In this document: positions 14,752-24,119 of the stretch, in pieces
Numbering within the stretch: position 1 is the first letter of the stretch
How the letters are laid out: the number at the start of each line of letters is the position of its first letter
Origin: Macrococcoides bohemicum
GTDB taxonomy: Bacteria; Bacillota; Bacilli; Staphylococcales; Staphylococcaceae
Assembly (NCBI RefSeq): GCF_003259675.1
Contig: NZ_PZJG01000002.1
Coordinates: 248,001-312,000, forward strand
Length of the DNA stretch: 64,000 nucleotides
Direction of reading: 5' to 3'
Translations under genes and position numbers: made by a program
The notes under the pieces: model-generated
What the model was told of the DNA's origin: nothing
Database searches by the model: none
Seen by the model: only the letters and a program-made list of their open reading frames with translations

Positions 14752-17406
14752 ATGAAAAATGAAAAATGGTATCAACTCACGATCGATGACACGATCCTTG
14801 CATTTCACACCTCTATAAAAAGCGGTTTGTCCCATGAACAAGTTGAAGCAAACCGGTTAACTTATGGTCTTAATGCACTTCCAGCAAAGCGAGAAAAACC
14901 TAAAATCATTAAGTTTTTCGGCCACTTTAACGATATTTTAATATATGTATTACTAATTGCTGCAGCTATTACAGGATTTTTAGGACACTTTCTCGATATG
15001 TCGGTTATCATTCTTGTTGCAGTTATTAATGCAATCATTGGTTATGTACAGGAATCTCGTGCTGAAAAAGCTTTAGAAAGCATTCGTAAAATGATGACGA
15101 GTGAGGCTGTAGTAATTCGTGATGGCCGTAGTCAAACTATTCCCGGCGAACAATTGACAATCGGAGATATCGTTATTTTATCATCCGGTGAGAAGATACC
15201 TGCAGACTTACGTTTAATCGAAGCGAATAATCTAAAGATTGAAGAGTCTGCTTTAACCGGCGAATCTGTCCCAGTCCAAAAAAATACATGTAAAATCTCA
15301 GAAGATGCTGCACTCGGTGATAGAAAAAATATGGCTTATTCAAGCTCATCTATTACTTCAGGTTCTGGGATAGGTGTAGTTGTTGCAATCGGAAAAGACA
15401 CTGAACTTGGTAAAATTAATCAGGCAATGACTGACACAGAACAGATGACGACCCCATTGATGCAACAAACGGGTCAATTCGGTAAATCAGTGAGTATTGG
15501 TATTGTTGTAATTTCTATCGCAATTTATTTATTTGGTTTGTTTTATCACAATTATCCAGCAGACGAACTAATCTTATCTGTTATCGCGCTTGCAGTTGGT
15601 GCTATACCTGAAGGATTACCTGCTGTTATTTCAATTATTTTAGCACTTGGCGTACAGTCGATGGCAAAGAATAATGCAATCGTAAAGAACTTGCCTTCAG
15701 TGGAAACTTTAGGTTCAGTTTCAGTTATTTGTACCGATAAAACTGGTACGCTTACAAAAAACGAAATGACTGTGACTTCAATTGATTTAATGCATAATCG
15801 TTATAAAGTTACGGGCACAGGTTATGAGCCAATCGGAGAAATTATACCCGAGCTAACTGAAACACCCGAAACAGAACAAGAATTATACCAGTTCCTAACA
15901 TGCGTCAAAACAGTCAATGAAGCACGTCTCTCACAAGATGAAAATGGTCATTTTCAAATTACCGGTGAGCCTACTGAAGGCTGCTTAATGACACTCGCCC
16001 AAAAAACTGATTTAGAAATTCCAAACTTACAGGCAATCGGTAAAATCCCTTTTGATTCACTATATAAATATATGGCATATCTCGTCGAAGATCAGGGCAA
16101 GAAACGTATTTATATTAAAGGAGCACCTGACAGAATATTCGATCGTGTATTTACCAATGCTGATGATAGACAAGTATGGGAAGATAAATTAAGTGTAATC
16201 GCTAAAGAAGGTAAACGATTAATTGCTGCAGGATATAAAGATGTGCCTAATGATACAACTACACTTTCACATGACGATTTACAAAGTGGCATCACTTTAC
16301 TTGGGTTAGTAGGGATTATAGATCCACCACGTGAATCTTCAATAAAAGCGGTAAATGAATGTCAAAAAGCTGGAATTGCAGTAAAAATGATTACAGGTGA
16401 CCATAAAGAAACTGCAATGGCGATTGGGAAACAACTCGGAATCGGTGATGGTACAAAGGCTATCGAAGGTCGCGAACTAGATAATATGGATGAAGAAACA
16501 CTATACCAATCAGCGATTGAATACGATGTGTTTGCAAGAACAAGTCCGGAGAATAAATTACAACTCGTAAAAGCATTGCAAAAACATGACGAAATAACAT
16601 CGATGACCGGTGATGGTGTTAACGACGCACCAGCATTAAAACGCGCCGATATCGGTGTTGCAATGGGCATTAAAGGAACTGAAGTGTCTAAAGATGCTGC
16701 GCGTATGATACTGGTTGATGATAATTTTGAAACAATTGTAGATGCAGTACGTGAAGGACGTCGTGTCTATGATAATCTGAAGAAAACAATACTATTCATT
16801 TTACCGACAAACGGTTCTCAAGGATTACTCATTTTAACAGCGATTCTATTTGGTATTTCCATACCACTTACTCCTGTCCAAGTACTTTGGGTGAACATGG
16901 TAACAGCGATTACCATATCTTTTGCGCTTGCATTTGAACCACTAGAACCTGGTGCAATGAACAGAAAGCCAAGGCATAAATCTACACCGCTACTAAGTAA
17001 TTATTTCTTATTTAGAATACTACTCGTATCAGTCATTGTAGCTGGTGGAATACTTCTTGCAAATATGTACTTGAGCCATCTAAATTTACATAAAACTGTA
17101 CTGAATACAATCACATTGCAATCACTAGTATTTGCATTAATCTTCCATCTATTTAATTGCCGACACTTAAATCAATTTGCAATCAATCAAGATTTCTTTA
17201 AGAACAAAGTCGCATTTATCGTAACTGGTTTACTCATCACACTACAATTACTCATTACGTATGTGCCATTCTTTAATACGATATTAAAAACTGCCCCACT
17301 GACATTTTCACAATGGATGATTCCCATAGGTATCGGAACTGCTGTTTTTATCCTGATTGAAATCGAGAAATGGGTCACAAGAAACATATTTAAATATGAA
17401 GCATAA
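14752..17406 (+). CDS. P-type cation-transporting ATPase (P2 type)
   Basis: 884 residues from ATG 14752, chosen for AAAGGA nine bases upstream. All P-type motifs are present: TGES near 165, PEGLPA in helix 4, the phosphorylated aspartate in CTDKTGTLTKNE near 331, KGAPDR in the nucleotide domain, and MTGDGVNDAPALKRADIGVAMG. About ten membrane helices are spread as 2+2+6. The family pumps Ca2+ or other cations. In helix 6, where Ca2+ pumps have N-x-x-T-D, this protein reads VNMVTAITISFALAFEPLEPG, so the Asp is an Ala. That resembles the CtpF/Pma1-like subgroup, and the ion is uncertain. Confidence 0.92.
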   Translation: MKNEKWYQLTIDDTILAFHTSIKSGLSHEQVEANRLTYGLNALPAKREKPKIIKFFGHFNDILIYVLLIAAAITGFLGHFLDMSVIILVAVINAIIGYVQESRAEKALESIRKMMTSEAVVIRDGRSQTIPGEQLTIGDIVILSSGEKIPADLRLIEANNLKIEESALTGESVPVQKNTCKISEDAALGDRKNMAYSSSSITSGSGIGVVVAIGKDTELGKINQAMTDTEQMTTPLMQQTGQFGKSVSIGIVVISIAIYLFGLFYHNYPADELILSVIALAVGAIPEGLPAVISIILALGVQSMAKNNAIVKNLPSVETLGSVSVICTDKTGTLTKNEMTVTSIDLMHNRYKVTGTGYEPIGEIIPELTETPETEQELYQFLTCVKTVNEARLSQDENGHFQITGEPTEGCLMTLAQKTDLEIPNLQAIGKIPFDSLYKYMAYLVEDQGKKRIYIKGAPDRIFDRVFTNADDRQVWEDKLSVIAKEGKRLIAAGYKDVPNDTTTLSHDDLQSGITLLGLVGIIDPPRESSIKAVNECQKAGIAVKMITGDHKETAMAIGKQLGIGDGTKAIEGRELDNMDEETLYQSAIEYDVFARTSPENKLQLVKALQKHDEITSMTGDGVNDAPALKRADIGVAMGIKGTEVSKDAARMILVDDNFETIVDAVREGRRVYDNLKKTILFILPTNGSQGLLILTAILFGISIPLTPVQVLWVNMVTAITISFALAFEPLEPGAMNRKPRHKSTPLLSNYFLFRILLVSVIVAGGILLANMYLSHLNLHKTVLNTITLQSLVFALIFHLFNCRHLNQFAINQDFFKNKVAFIVTGLLITLQLLITYVPFFNTILKTAPLTFSQWMIPIGIGTAVFILIEIEKWVTRNIFKYEA

Positions 17407-17413
17407 CTATGAT

Positions 17414-17527
17414 GAGAGGCTGGGACAGAAGTGTTCTGCCACAAGCAAAAACCGAACAAAACTAATAAATCGTTCTTTGATTTATAGTTTTTTGTTCGGT
17501 TTTTGTCGTAGGGGCAACTTCTGTTCC
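17414..17527. repeat. Long nested inverted repeat with GAGGCTGGGACAGAA motif
   Basis: Outer arms GGGACAGAAGT (17422-17432) and ACTTCTGTTCC (17517-17527) enclose a longer stem. In it, AAAAACCGAACAAAAC... from 17447 pairs, with small bulges, to the T-rich complement ending near 17504 around a 7-base loop. It lies between convergent genes (P-type ATPase and hssS) and could act as a two-way terminator. The GAGGCTGGGACA start resembles intergenic repeats common in staphylococcal genomes, so more copies elsewhere in the genome are likely. Confidence 0.6.
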
Positions 17528-17584
17528 GCCGTTTAAGCTGTTAAACAGAAGAGGGCTAAGACTCATGTCGCACCCGCTTATTTA

Positions 17585-18937
17585 TTAAAGTAATTCAATT
17601 ATTATCGTTGTTCCTTTATCTATCTCACTATCGATATCGATAGTAAAGTCATGTACATCTAAAATCACTTTTACGATTGCCATTCCTAATCCATTTGATG
17701 TGATATTATCTTCGTTCACATTCGACTTATAGAAACGCTCAAAAATCATTTTTCTCGTCTCATCAGTCATCCCATAGCCATGATCTTCAATAATGAATAG
17801 TTTATTATCCTGTTCTTCTTTCAGTTCAATATGAATTTCACTGTCATTCGGACTATATTTAATCGCATTCGATAATAAATTAGTAATCATTTGATAGCAT
17901 AGATCTCTATTTCCCAGGACATATACATCTTCTAACGTGGTACTCAAAAATATATCTTTCTGATTAATTGTATACATATTATCTCGAATAACTTCCTGAA
18001 TAAGCATTTTAAAATTAAAGTTTTGTTTCGTTAATGATATTTTATTCTGCTCAATTGAGGCTAAAAGTAATAACTGCTTCGTCAGACCACTTAAACGTAA
18101 TGATTGATGTTCAATCTGATTAAGTAAACTCAAATCTTCTGTATCTTTGAATTTATTTATTTGCCCGATTAAGTTAGTAATCGGAGATTGTATTTCATGA
18201 CTTACATTTGCCACAAATCGCTGATTGATTTCTTCATGTTGCTTAATCTTCTTACTCATCTCATTCATTTCTTCAGCAAGAACACCTAATTCATCTTTAC
18301 GATCAACCGTTGTTTGGTAACCACTTTGTTCACCAATGCGTTGCGCGGCTTTTTTTAGTTCGATTACCGGGTGCACAATATATTTTGATGAAATAAAGAC
18401 AAGTAACATCGATATAAGAATAGTTAATACAAGCAATACTGCTAAAAATGAGCGGAATTCATTCATACTTTCGCCAACATCGGGTCTTATAAATACTGTA
18501 TATTGCTGATGATTGATGCGCATTTTCGTTCCTACTGTATTGCTTGATTCATTATCAAAAAATCCAGTGATGAATAGATTGAATGGTCGATTTTTAATAC
18601 CGTGATAAACGCCGTCTCGTTCCATTTTAATTTCATCTAATCTAAGGTTATCTATCCTGAACTTTGTGCCATAATTCTGTTTTGAATCGTTGTTATTAAT
18701 CGCCAGTACTTGAAAATTCAAATTTCCAAGTTGGGTAAAGAATTCTTGTGGTTTTATTTGAGGGTGTTTTTCAATATATTTTTTTTGAGATAATAGTACT
18801 TGCGTTACCCTTGCATCATTTTGTTCTTTCAATGTGACGTGATAATACATATTAGCAATAACAAAAGCAATTACTGCACTAATGAGCATGACATGGAGCG
18901 TTGTAACAATAAACCTTGTTGATAAATGTTTAAACAT
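17585..18937 (-). CDS. hssS: Heme-sensing histidine kinase HssS
   Basis: 450 residues. A membrane helix near 13-33, an extracytoplasmic sensor of about 130 residues, a second helix near 165-185, a HAMP linker, then HisKA with the phosphorylated His in NVSHEIQSP near 245, and an ATPase domain with NLLSNAIKYS, DHGYGMTD and SNGLGMAI. The sensor segment YHGIKNRPFNLFITGFFDN followed by FIRPDVGES matches staphylococcal HssS closely. HssS detects excess heme at the membrane and phosphorylates HssR. It overlaps hssR by 8 bases. Confidence 0.93.
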   Translation of the reverse strand: MFKHLSTRFIVTTLHVMLISAVIAFVIANMYYHVTLKEQNDARVTQVLLSQKKYIEKHPQIKPQEFFTQLGNLNFQVLAINNNDSKQNYGTKFRIDNLRLDEIKMERDGVYHGIKNRPFNLFITGFFDNESSNTVGTKMRINHQQYTVFIRPDVGESMNEFRSFLAVLLVLTILISMLLVFISSKYIVHPVIELKKAAQRIGEQSGYQTTVDRKDELGVLAEEMNEMSKKIKQHEEINQRFVANVSHEIQSPITNLIGQINKFKDTEDLSLLNQIEHQSLRLSGLTKQLLLLASIEQNKISLTKQNFNFKMLIQEVIRDNMYTINQKDIFLSTTLEDVYVLGNRDLCYQMITNLLSNAIKYSPNDSEIHIELKEEQDNKLFIIEDHGYGMTDETRKMIFERFYKSNVNEDNITSNGLGMAIVKVILDVHDFTIDIDSEIDKGTTIIIELL

Positions 18938-19601
18938 GATGCACCTTATACCCTAAACCACGTACTGTTACGATTTCCATTTGCGTATCATAATTTTCTA
19001 ATCGCTTCCGTATGCGTTTAATATGAACATCCACGGTACGTTCATCTCCCTCAAAATCCAGTCCCCAAATTGCTTCAATTAATTGCTCTCGAGTAGCGAT
19101 ATTAGGTTGGTGTTTAACTAAATAATACAGAAGTTCAAATTCTTTTCGCGGCAAATAAAGTGTGTCCTGATGAATATGAAGTTCATATGTATCCTGATCA
19201 AGTTCCACATTACCTATTTTTATCGATGTGATATCTAAGTTATAACGTTTTAAGATTGCATTCGCTCTAAAAAGTAATTCGTCAAACTCAAAAGGCTTTG
19301 TAACATAGTCATCGCTACCCGTTTCAAAAGCGATGCGTTTATCACCCAATGCATCACGTGCTGTAAGCATAATAACCGGTAGTTGATAACTTTCTTTTAT
19401 GGTTTCACACAATTCAAACCCGTTCATCCCCGGCATCATAATATCAACTACACACAAATCTATCTTCTCATTTTCCAGTACTTTAAGAGCAACCTCTCCA
19501 CTTTCCGCACTAAATACTTCATAATGATGTTTTATAAATCCTTCCACTACTTGATTTCTTATACTTTGTTCATCATCTACAATTAAAATTTTATTTTTCA
19601 T
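18930..19601 (-). CDS. hssR: Heme response regulator HssR (OmpR/PhoB family)
   Basis: 223 residues from ATG 19601, which has GGAG eight bases upstream; an earlier in-frame start at 19622 lies in the regulatory region. The receiver domain has acidic IVDDE near 6, the phosphorylated Asp in VVDIMMPG near 51 and Lys in VTKPFE near 101. The C-terminal winged helix ends with GDERTVDVHIKRIRKRLE and TVRGLGYKV. It should activate the divergent hrtBA when heme is toxic. A direct repeat matching the HssR site lies between the two promoters. Confidence 0.94.
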   Translation of the reverse strand: MKNKILIVDDEQSIRNQVVEGFIKHHYEVFSAESGEVALKVLENEKIDLCVVDIMMPGMNGFELCETIKESYQLPVIMLTARDALGDKRIAFETGSDDYVTKPFEFDELLFRANAILKRYNLDITSIKIGNVELDQDTYELHIHQDTLYLPRKEFELLYYLVKHQPNIATREQLIEAIWGLDFEGDERTVDVHIKRIRKRLENYDTQMEIVTVRGLGYKVHHV

Positions 19602-19616
19602 CCAATATACTCCTTT

Positions 19617-19636
19617 GTTCATATTCTGTTCATATT
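19617..19636 (+). promoter_or_regulatory. HssR-type direct repeat upstream of hrtBA
   Basis: GTTCATATT-CT-GTTCATATT is a perfect 9-2-9 direct repeat, the same arrangement as the HssR site of Staphylococcus aureus hrtAB. It covers the place of a -35 box; a -10 TATGAT follows at 19644-19649. This is the expected geometry for an activator. Confidence 0.9.
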
Positions 19637-19682
19637 GATTGTTTATGATAACACTATCAACAAAACGAGAAGGGTGATCATT

Positions 19683-20708
19683 ATGAATTTAGCACTTAAA
19701 GAAATTAAGTATTACAAAATGAAATATGTATTGATTGCTGCAATCATATTTCTATTAGCATTCCTGGTATTATTTGTTTCAAGTTTAGCACAAGGTTTAG
19801 GAAAAGATAATATTTCATTTATAGAACATATGGATGGTAAGTATTTTGTCGTATCAGAAGATGCAGATAACAATTTGCTCAACGCACCACTTGATAAAGA
19901 AGATGTAAAAGTTTTAAAAGATTTTAATATTCCTTTAGTTCAGATGCAACCGATTAAAATTCAAAACAACGATAAGTTTTTACTGACTACCATTTCTAAA
20001 TTACATGCATTGCCAAAAGATGGCGATGTCGCTTTAGATGTTCATCTTAACAAATCATATGACTTAAAAGATAAACTAAATATTGTAGATAGCGAAGAAA
20101 ATTTACGTATTTCAGACTTTGAAAAATTTCAAATGTATTCGCACATGCCTGTTGGTCTTGTTAATCAAGCAACTTATAACAAAGTTGTACCTCATGAAGC
20201 AATCAACACAGCAATCATTAATCAGCATGTATTAGACAATGTTTCAATTAAAGATTTAAAACAAAACTTAAAACATTCTAAAATCATAACACCTGAAGAT
20301 GCGATGAAAGCTATCCCAAGTTATGAAGCTGAGCAAATGCCTTTAAACTTAATGGTATTTTTCTTATTTTTAATCTCAGCTATCGTCATCACGGTATTCT
20401 TCTATATCATTACGATTCAGAAGACAACTGAATACGGCATTTTAAAAGCGATTGGAACAAGTCATAAAAAACTTATATTTAAACTGATTCAGGAAGTATT
20501 TATTATAGTAATTTTTAGTGTGTCATTAGCTATCATTATTATTACCGCTATCAATAACTTTATGCCGCCAGGCATGCCATTTTATCTAAATAATAATCTT
20601 ATTATGATTCTAGCTGGACTGTTCTTATTTGTATCGTTTATTGGTGTAATGTTATCTATCGTCAAGGTGCTTAAGATTGATCCAATAGAAGCAATAGGAG
20701 GAGAATAA
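19683..20708 (+). CDS. hrtB: Heme efflux ABC transporter permease HrtB
   Basis: 341 residues from ATG 19683 (AGAAGGGTG upstream). One N-terminal membrane helix near 15-38, an extracytoplasmic MacB-like region of about 180 residues, then three helices near 220-330 in the FtsX-like layout. The beginning (MNLALKEIKYYKMKYVLI), SSLAQGLGKDNIS near 40 and the C-terminal KIDPIEAIGGE agree with HrtB. HrtB takes heme from the membrane and expels it, using HrtA for ATP. Order B then A follows the divergent HssR-type promoter. Confidence 0.94.
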   Translation: MNLALKEIKYYKMKYVLIAAIIFLLAFLVLFVSSLAQGLGKDNISFIEHMDGKYFVVSEDADNNLLNAPLDKEDVKVLKDFNIPLVQMQPIKIQNNDKFLLTTISKLHALPKDGDVALDVHLNKSYDLKDKLNIVDSEENLRISDFEKFQMYSHMPVGLVNQATYNKVVPHEAINTAIINQHVLDNVSIKDLKQNLKHSKIITPEDAMKAIPSYEAEQMPLNLMVFFLFLISAIVITVFFYIITIQKTTEYGILKAIGTSHKKLIFKLIQEVFIIVIFSVSLAIIIITAINNFMPPGMPFYLNNNLIMILAGLFLFVSFIGVMLSIVKVLKIDPIEAIGGE

Positions 20709-20709
20709 T

Positions 20710-21381
20710 ATGATTCACGTGAAACATCTTTCAAAATCATTTAAACAGGGTGATACTGAAGTTACAGTATTAAAAGATATAAATTTTGAAGTCGCACCAG
20801 GTGAAGTCGTTTGTCTATATGGGCCATCTGGTTCCGGGAAAAGTACACTACTCACGATTATTGGTGCGTTACTTAAACCAACAAGTGGTGATGTACTAAT
20901 TGATAATCGATCAATAACTACATTGAAACAGCATGAGCTTACACAACTTCGTTTAAGTGAAATAGGCTTTATCTTTCAAGCCTCACATCTTGTACCATTC
21001 TTAAAAGTGAAAGAACAACTTATGCATGTAGCGCTTGAAAATAAAATGGAGAAGAAAAAAGCGAGTAAACGTGCTGATGAATTACTCAATACTTTCGGAC
21101 TTGGACATCGTACAAAACAATATCCAAAAAATTTATCAGGTGGAGAAAAACAACGTGTTGCCATTGCACGTGCCTTTATGAATGAACCTTCATTAATTCT
21201 TGCTGACGAACCTACAGCAAGTCTTGATTTTGAGCGTGCAACACAAGTCATTGAAGCGATTCGTGAACGTGTAAAAGCACAACAAAGTGCTTGTATCATC
21301 ATCACTCACGATGATCGTATTTTTAAATATGCTGATCATCTTTATCGTTTAGAAGGTGGAAAGATGGTAAAAGAAAGATAA
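20710..21381 (+). CDS. hrtA: Heme efflux ABC transporter ATPase HrtA
   Basis: 223 residues. Walker [10 protein letters not shown] near 38, Q-loop [10 protein letters not shown], signature [14 protein letters not shown] near 141, Walker [13 protein letters not shown] and H-loop ITHD. It starts one base after the hrtB stop, with AGGAGG inside the end of hrtB. It powers heme export with HrtB at the cytoplasmic face of the membrane. Confidence 0.94.
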   Translation: MIHVKHLSKSFKQGDTEVTVLKDINFEVAPGEVVCLYGPSGSGKSTLLTIIGALLKPTSGDVLIDNRSITTLKQHELTQLRLSEIGFIFQASHLVPFLKVKEQLMHVALENKMEKKKASKRADELLNTFGLGHRTKQYPKNLSGGEKQRVAIARAFMNEPSLILADEPTASLDFERATQVIEAIRERVKAQQSACIIITHDDRIFKYADHLYRLEGGKMVKER

Positions 21382-21390
21382 GTATACACA

Positions 21391-21430
21391 AAATAAACCA
21401 AAGACATATTAACGTCTTTGGTTTATTTTT
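21391..21430. terminator. Two-way terminator between hrtA and actP
   Basis: A 14-bp perfect stem (AAATAAACCAAAGA with its complement) and an 8-base loop are flanked by T-rich sequence on both strands, between convergent genes. Confidence 0.85.
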
Positions 21431-21453
21431 ATGGGAGAATTTCTTATTTTTCT

Positions 21454-23001
21454 TTAATGTGTAACTTCTGAAGTTGCGATACCAGTCACTGACTTAACTT
21501 GAACTTCCTTAAATTTCTCTTCTGTATCTGCCTTACCTAAAAATGTACCTAGAAATGCAGCGATGAACCCTGCTGGTACAGAAATAATCGCTGGATTTGC
21601 AAGCGGGAAAATAGGGTCCATATTAATAAAACCTGTTCCTGCCGGATTCATAACATTCGGACTTAAAATCACTAATATAATAGATGTCAAAAGCCCTACA
21701 ACGATTCCTGCTATAGCACCTTGCGTATTAAATCTCTTCCAGAATATCGTATAAACGATTACCGGTAAGTTTGCACTCGCTGCTACACAGAATGCCAAAG
21801 ATACTAAGAAAGCAACGTTCATATTTTGTGCAAATAGCGCTAATATAATTGAAAGAATAGCAACTGCTAATGAGGCAATCTTTGCTGCACTCATTTGTTC
21901 TTTCTCACTAATGTTACCCTTCTTAATAATCTCACCATAAATATCATGTGCAAATGCAGAAGCACCCGATAACACAAGACCTGCAACAACCGCTAAAATC
22001 GTTGCAAATGCTACTGCGCATACAAATGACATGAGTAAATCTCCGCCAAGTTTATCTGCCAGTAACGGTGCAGCCATATTTCCAGCAGGATTCGCTTTTA
22101 AAATTTCTTCTCGAGATAAAAGACTAGCAGCACCAAAACCTAAGAATATGGTTAAGATATAAAATATACCGATAATCCAGGTAGCCCACATTACAGAACT
22201 TCTTGCTGTTTTAGCGTCACTTACCGTAAAGAAACGCATTAAAATATGGGGTAAACCTGCCGTTCCAAATAACAGGGCAATAATCAGTGAAATATTATCA
22301 AGGGGTGATTTACCTTGCGAACCTGGATTAATATATTCTCCTTTAAAGTCAGCTGATTTAATATTTTTCATCTGACCAAACATTTCAGCAATGCTGAAGT
22401 TAAAGTGTTTTAATACTAGAAAAGAAATGATGAGCGTTCCAACCATTAGAAGAATTGCTTTGACCATCTGAACCCAACTTGTTGCCGTCATCCCACCAAA
22501 CAATACATAAACCGTCATCATAATACCGACTATAATAACAGCCCAAGTATATGGAATATTAAATAACAGTTGAATTAATGCACCTGCTCCAACAAGTTGT
22601 GCTAACATATAGAATATTACAATCGTGATTGATGAAACTGCAGCCATTGCACGCACTTTCTTTAATTCAAAACGTGCTGCGATCATATCTGCTAAAGTAT
22701 ATTTCCCTAAATTTCTTAATGGTTCAGCAACGATGTATAATACAATTAAATACGCTGTTAAATATCCAATACTATAGAAGAAGCCATCGAATCCCCAAAG
22801 TGCGATAGCTCCAGCAATACCTAGAAATGATGCTGCCGATAAATAATCTCCTGCAATCGCTAAACCATTTTGCCAACCCGTTAAACCTCCACCAGCAGTA
22901 TAAAAATCTTCGGCAGAATTCGTTCTTTTTGAAGCAAAATATGTAATAAGTAGCGTTAAACTTACAAAAAATAAAAACATGATAATGACTGTCATATTCA
23001 T
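21454..23001 (-). CDS. actP: Solute:sodium symporter, cation/acetate (ActP/YwcA) type
   Basis: 515 residues with about 13 membrane helices. The start TNSAEDFYTAGGGLTGWQNGLAIAGDYLSAASFLG is the signature of the acetate-type branch of the SSS family, which takes up short carboxylates with Na+. It overlaps the upstream DUF485 gene by the ATGA pattern, the conserved yjcH-actP partnership. Acetate, pyruvate or similar substrates are possible; the exact one is not visible. Confidence 0.9.
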   Translation of the reverse strand: MNMTVIIMFLFFVSLTLLITYFASKRTNSAEDFYTAGGGLTGWQNGLAIAGDYLSAASFLGIAGAIALWGFDGFFYSIGYLTAYLIVLYIVAEPLRNLGKYTLADMIAARFELKKVRAMAAVSSITIVIFYMLAQLVGAGALIQLLFNIPYTWAVIIVGIMMTVYVLFGGMTATSWVQMVKAILLMVGTLIISFLVLKHFNFSIAEMFGQMKNIKSADFKGEYINPGSQGKSPLDNISLIIALLFGTAGLPHILMRFFTVSDAKTARSSVMWATWIIGIFYILTIFLGFGAASLLSREEILKANPAGNMAAPLLADKLGGDLLMSFVCAVAFATILAVVAGLVLSGASAFAHDIYGEIIKKGNISEKEQMSAAKIASLAVAILSIILALFAQNMNVAFLVSLAFCVAASANLPVIVYTIFWKRFNTQGAIAGIVVGLLTSIILVILSPNVMNPAGTGFINMDPIFPLANPAIISVPAGFIAAFLGTFLGKADTEEKFKEVQVKSVTGIATSEVTH

Positions 23002-23309
23002 GAGCGAGACCCCCTTTTGTACTCATTAATGATTCGCTCACTTGCGGCATCGAACTGCTTCGCTTTACTCATATAAATTGTGACTAATGTCCAGACCATC
23101 ACAAATAATAATAATGCATAAATCCATGCCCATGAAATATTCCAGAAAGCAATATTATTCAAAATTGTCGTATAACCTGTCAGAATCGGAAAGAGCAATG
23201 TAGCAACGATAAAGAACAAAGTAATAGGAAAAATAAACTTTTTTCTCGTCGCAACTAGATCATTGAAATCTTTCGATGCTGCAATTTTGTTATAATCCTG
23301 TTGATTCAT
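22998..23309 (-). CDS. DUF485 membrane protein (YjcH type), partner of actP
   Basis: 103 residues with two membrane helices (about 25-47 and 58-80). The conserved N-terminal motif appears as DFNDLVATRKKFIFPITLFF, typical of DUF485. Genes of this family almost always sit just before an ActP-type symporter, as here, with a 4-base overlap. Its role is unproven but it is presumed to aid the symporter. Confidence 0.88.
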   Translation of the reverse strand: MNQQDYNKIAASKDFNDLVATRKKFIFPITLFFIVATLLFPILTGYTTILNNIAFWNISWAWIYALLLFVMVWTLVTIYMSKAKQFDAASERIINEYKRGSRS

Positions 23310-23356
23310 GAAATCATCTCCTCTTTATGTAGTATGAAAAATTCCTCCCAAGTTTC

Positions 23357-23385
23357 ATTTTATTGATTTGTCAGAATATTGTCAA
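23357..23385 (-). promoter_or_regulatory. SigA promoter of the DUF485-actP operon
   Basis: TTGACA (23385-23380), 17 bases, TAAAAT (23362-23357) on the minus strand, about 45 bases before the DUF485 start codon. Confidence 0.65.
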
Positions 23386-23399
23386 TTTTTAAAATAAAA

Positions 23400-23424
23400 T
23401 AACCGTTGATATATTAATCAACGG
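23400..23424 (-). terminator. Terminator overlapping the end of the half-MFS gene
   Basis: On the minus strand CCGTTGAT pairs with ATCAACGG around a 6-base loop, followed by a weak T-rich tract. The stem includes the last codons and stop of the MFS fragment. Confidence 0.55.
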
Positions 23425-24046
23425 CTTTATACGAATATTTAATTGATAATAGTGCCAAAACAATAAATATACCCCCTACAATCATTAATGCATTATATGG
23501 TAATTGCCAGGCAATAATAAGACCGCCAATTGCTGCTCCTAATGCCATTCCAAATTGGGTAGATGACGTACTAAATGTTTGATTGAATCCTGCATTTATA
23601 TCTGAAATTTGAATTAAGCGCATTTGTGTCGGTACATTCATCGACCATCCAGTTAGGCCTAACAACATGACATTGATACTTAATGTCCATACATTATACT
23701 GTGTCACAATAAAAACAAGCAGCACAAAGAAATAAACTGTCATTAGCATCGTTAATGTCTTTTTAACCCCTAGTTTCTCTAAAAATATACTTCCTAAACC
23801 ACTTCCAGCTATACCACTTATACCGTACAGTAAATATAGAAAACTCACCATCGATGCTTGTAAACCTAATTGATTAAAGTAAGGCGTTAAATACATATAC
23901 AAATTACTTTGACCCACAAAAAATAAGAATGACTGCATATGTGTAAATAGTATTCGATGATCTTTCAAAGCGGCCCACTGATTAAAAAATGACGTGGCTT
24001 CTTTACCTAGAGATTCAAGTTCTGCCATCACTTCTTTAAACGTCAT
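23414..24046 (-). pseudogene. MFS transporter, C-terminal half only
   Basis: 210 residues from ATG 24046, with six membrane helices where a DHA1-type MFS protein has twelve. The first 35 residues (MTFKEVMAELESLGKEATS...) look like the cytoplasmic loop that normally joins the two halves, followed by helices 7-12 (FFVGQSNLYMYLTPYF, LYGISGIAGSGLGS, and so on). No N-terminal half is found upstream: the esterase promoter starts within 60 bases. A plausible ribosome binding site (GGAAGG) precedes the ATG, so a half-size protein may be made. I call it a 5'-deleted remnant. Confidence 0.7.
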
Positions 24047-24119
24047 TTTTCCTTCCCTTAACAACTCATAGTATAATGAATATTACATTTATTATACTGA
24101 TTACAACGGAGGTACTCCA

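Noticed and set aside
17187-17459. 90-residue minus-strand frame over the end of the P-type ATPase and the repeat
   Set aside because: No ribosome binding site; crosses from antisense coding sequence into the inverted repeat.
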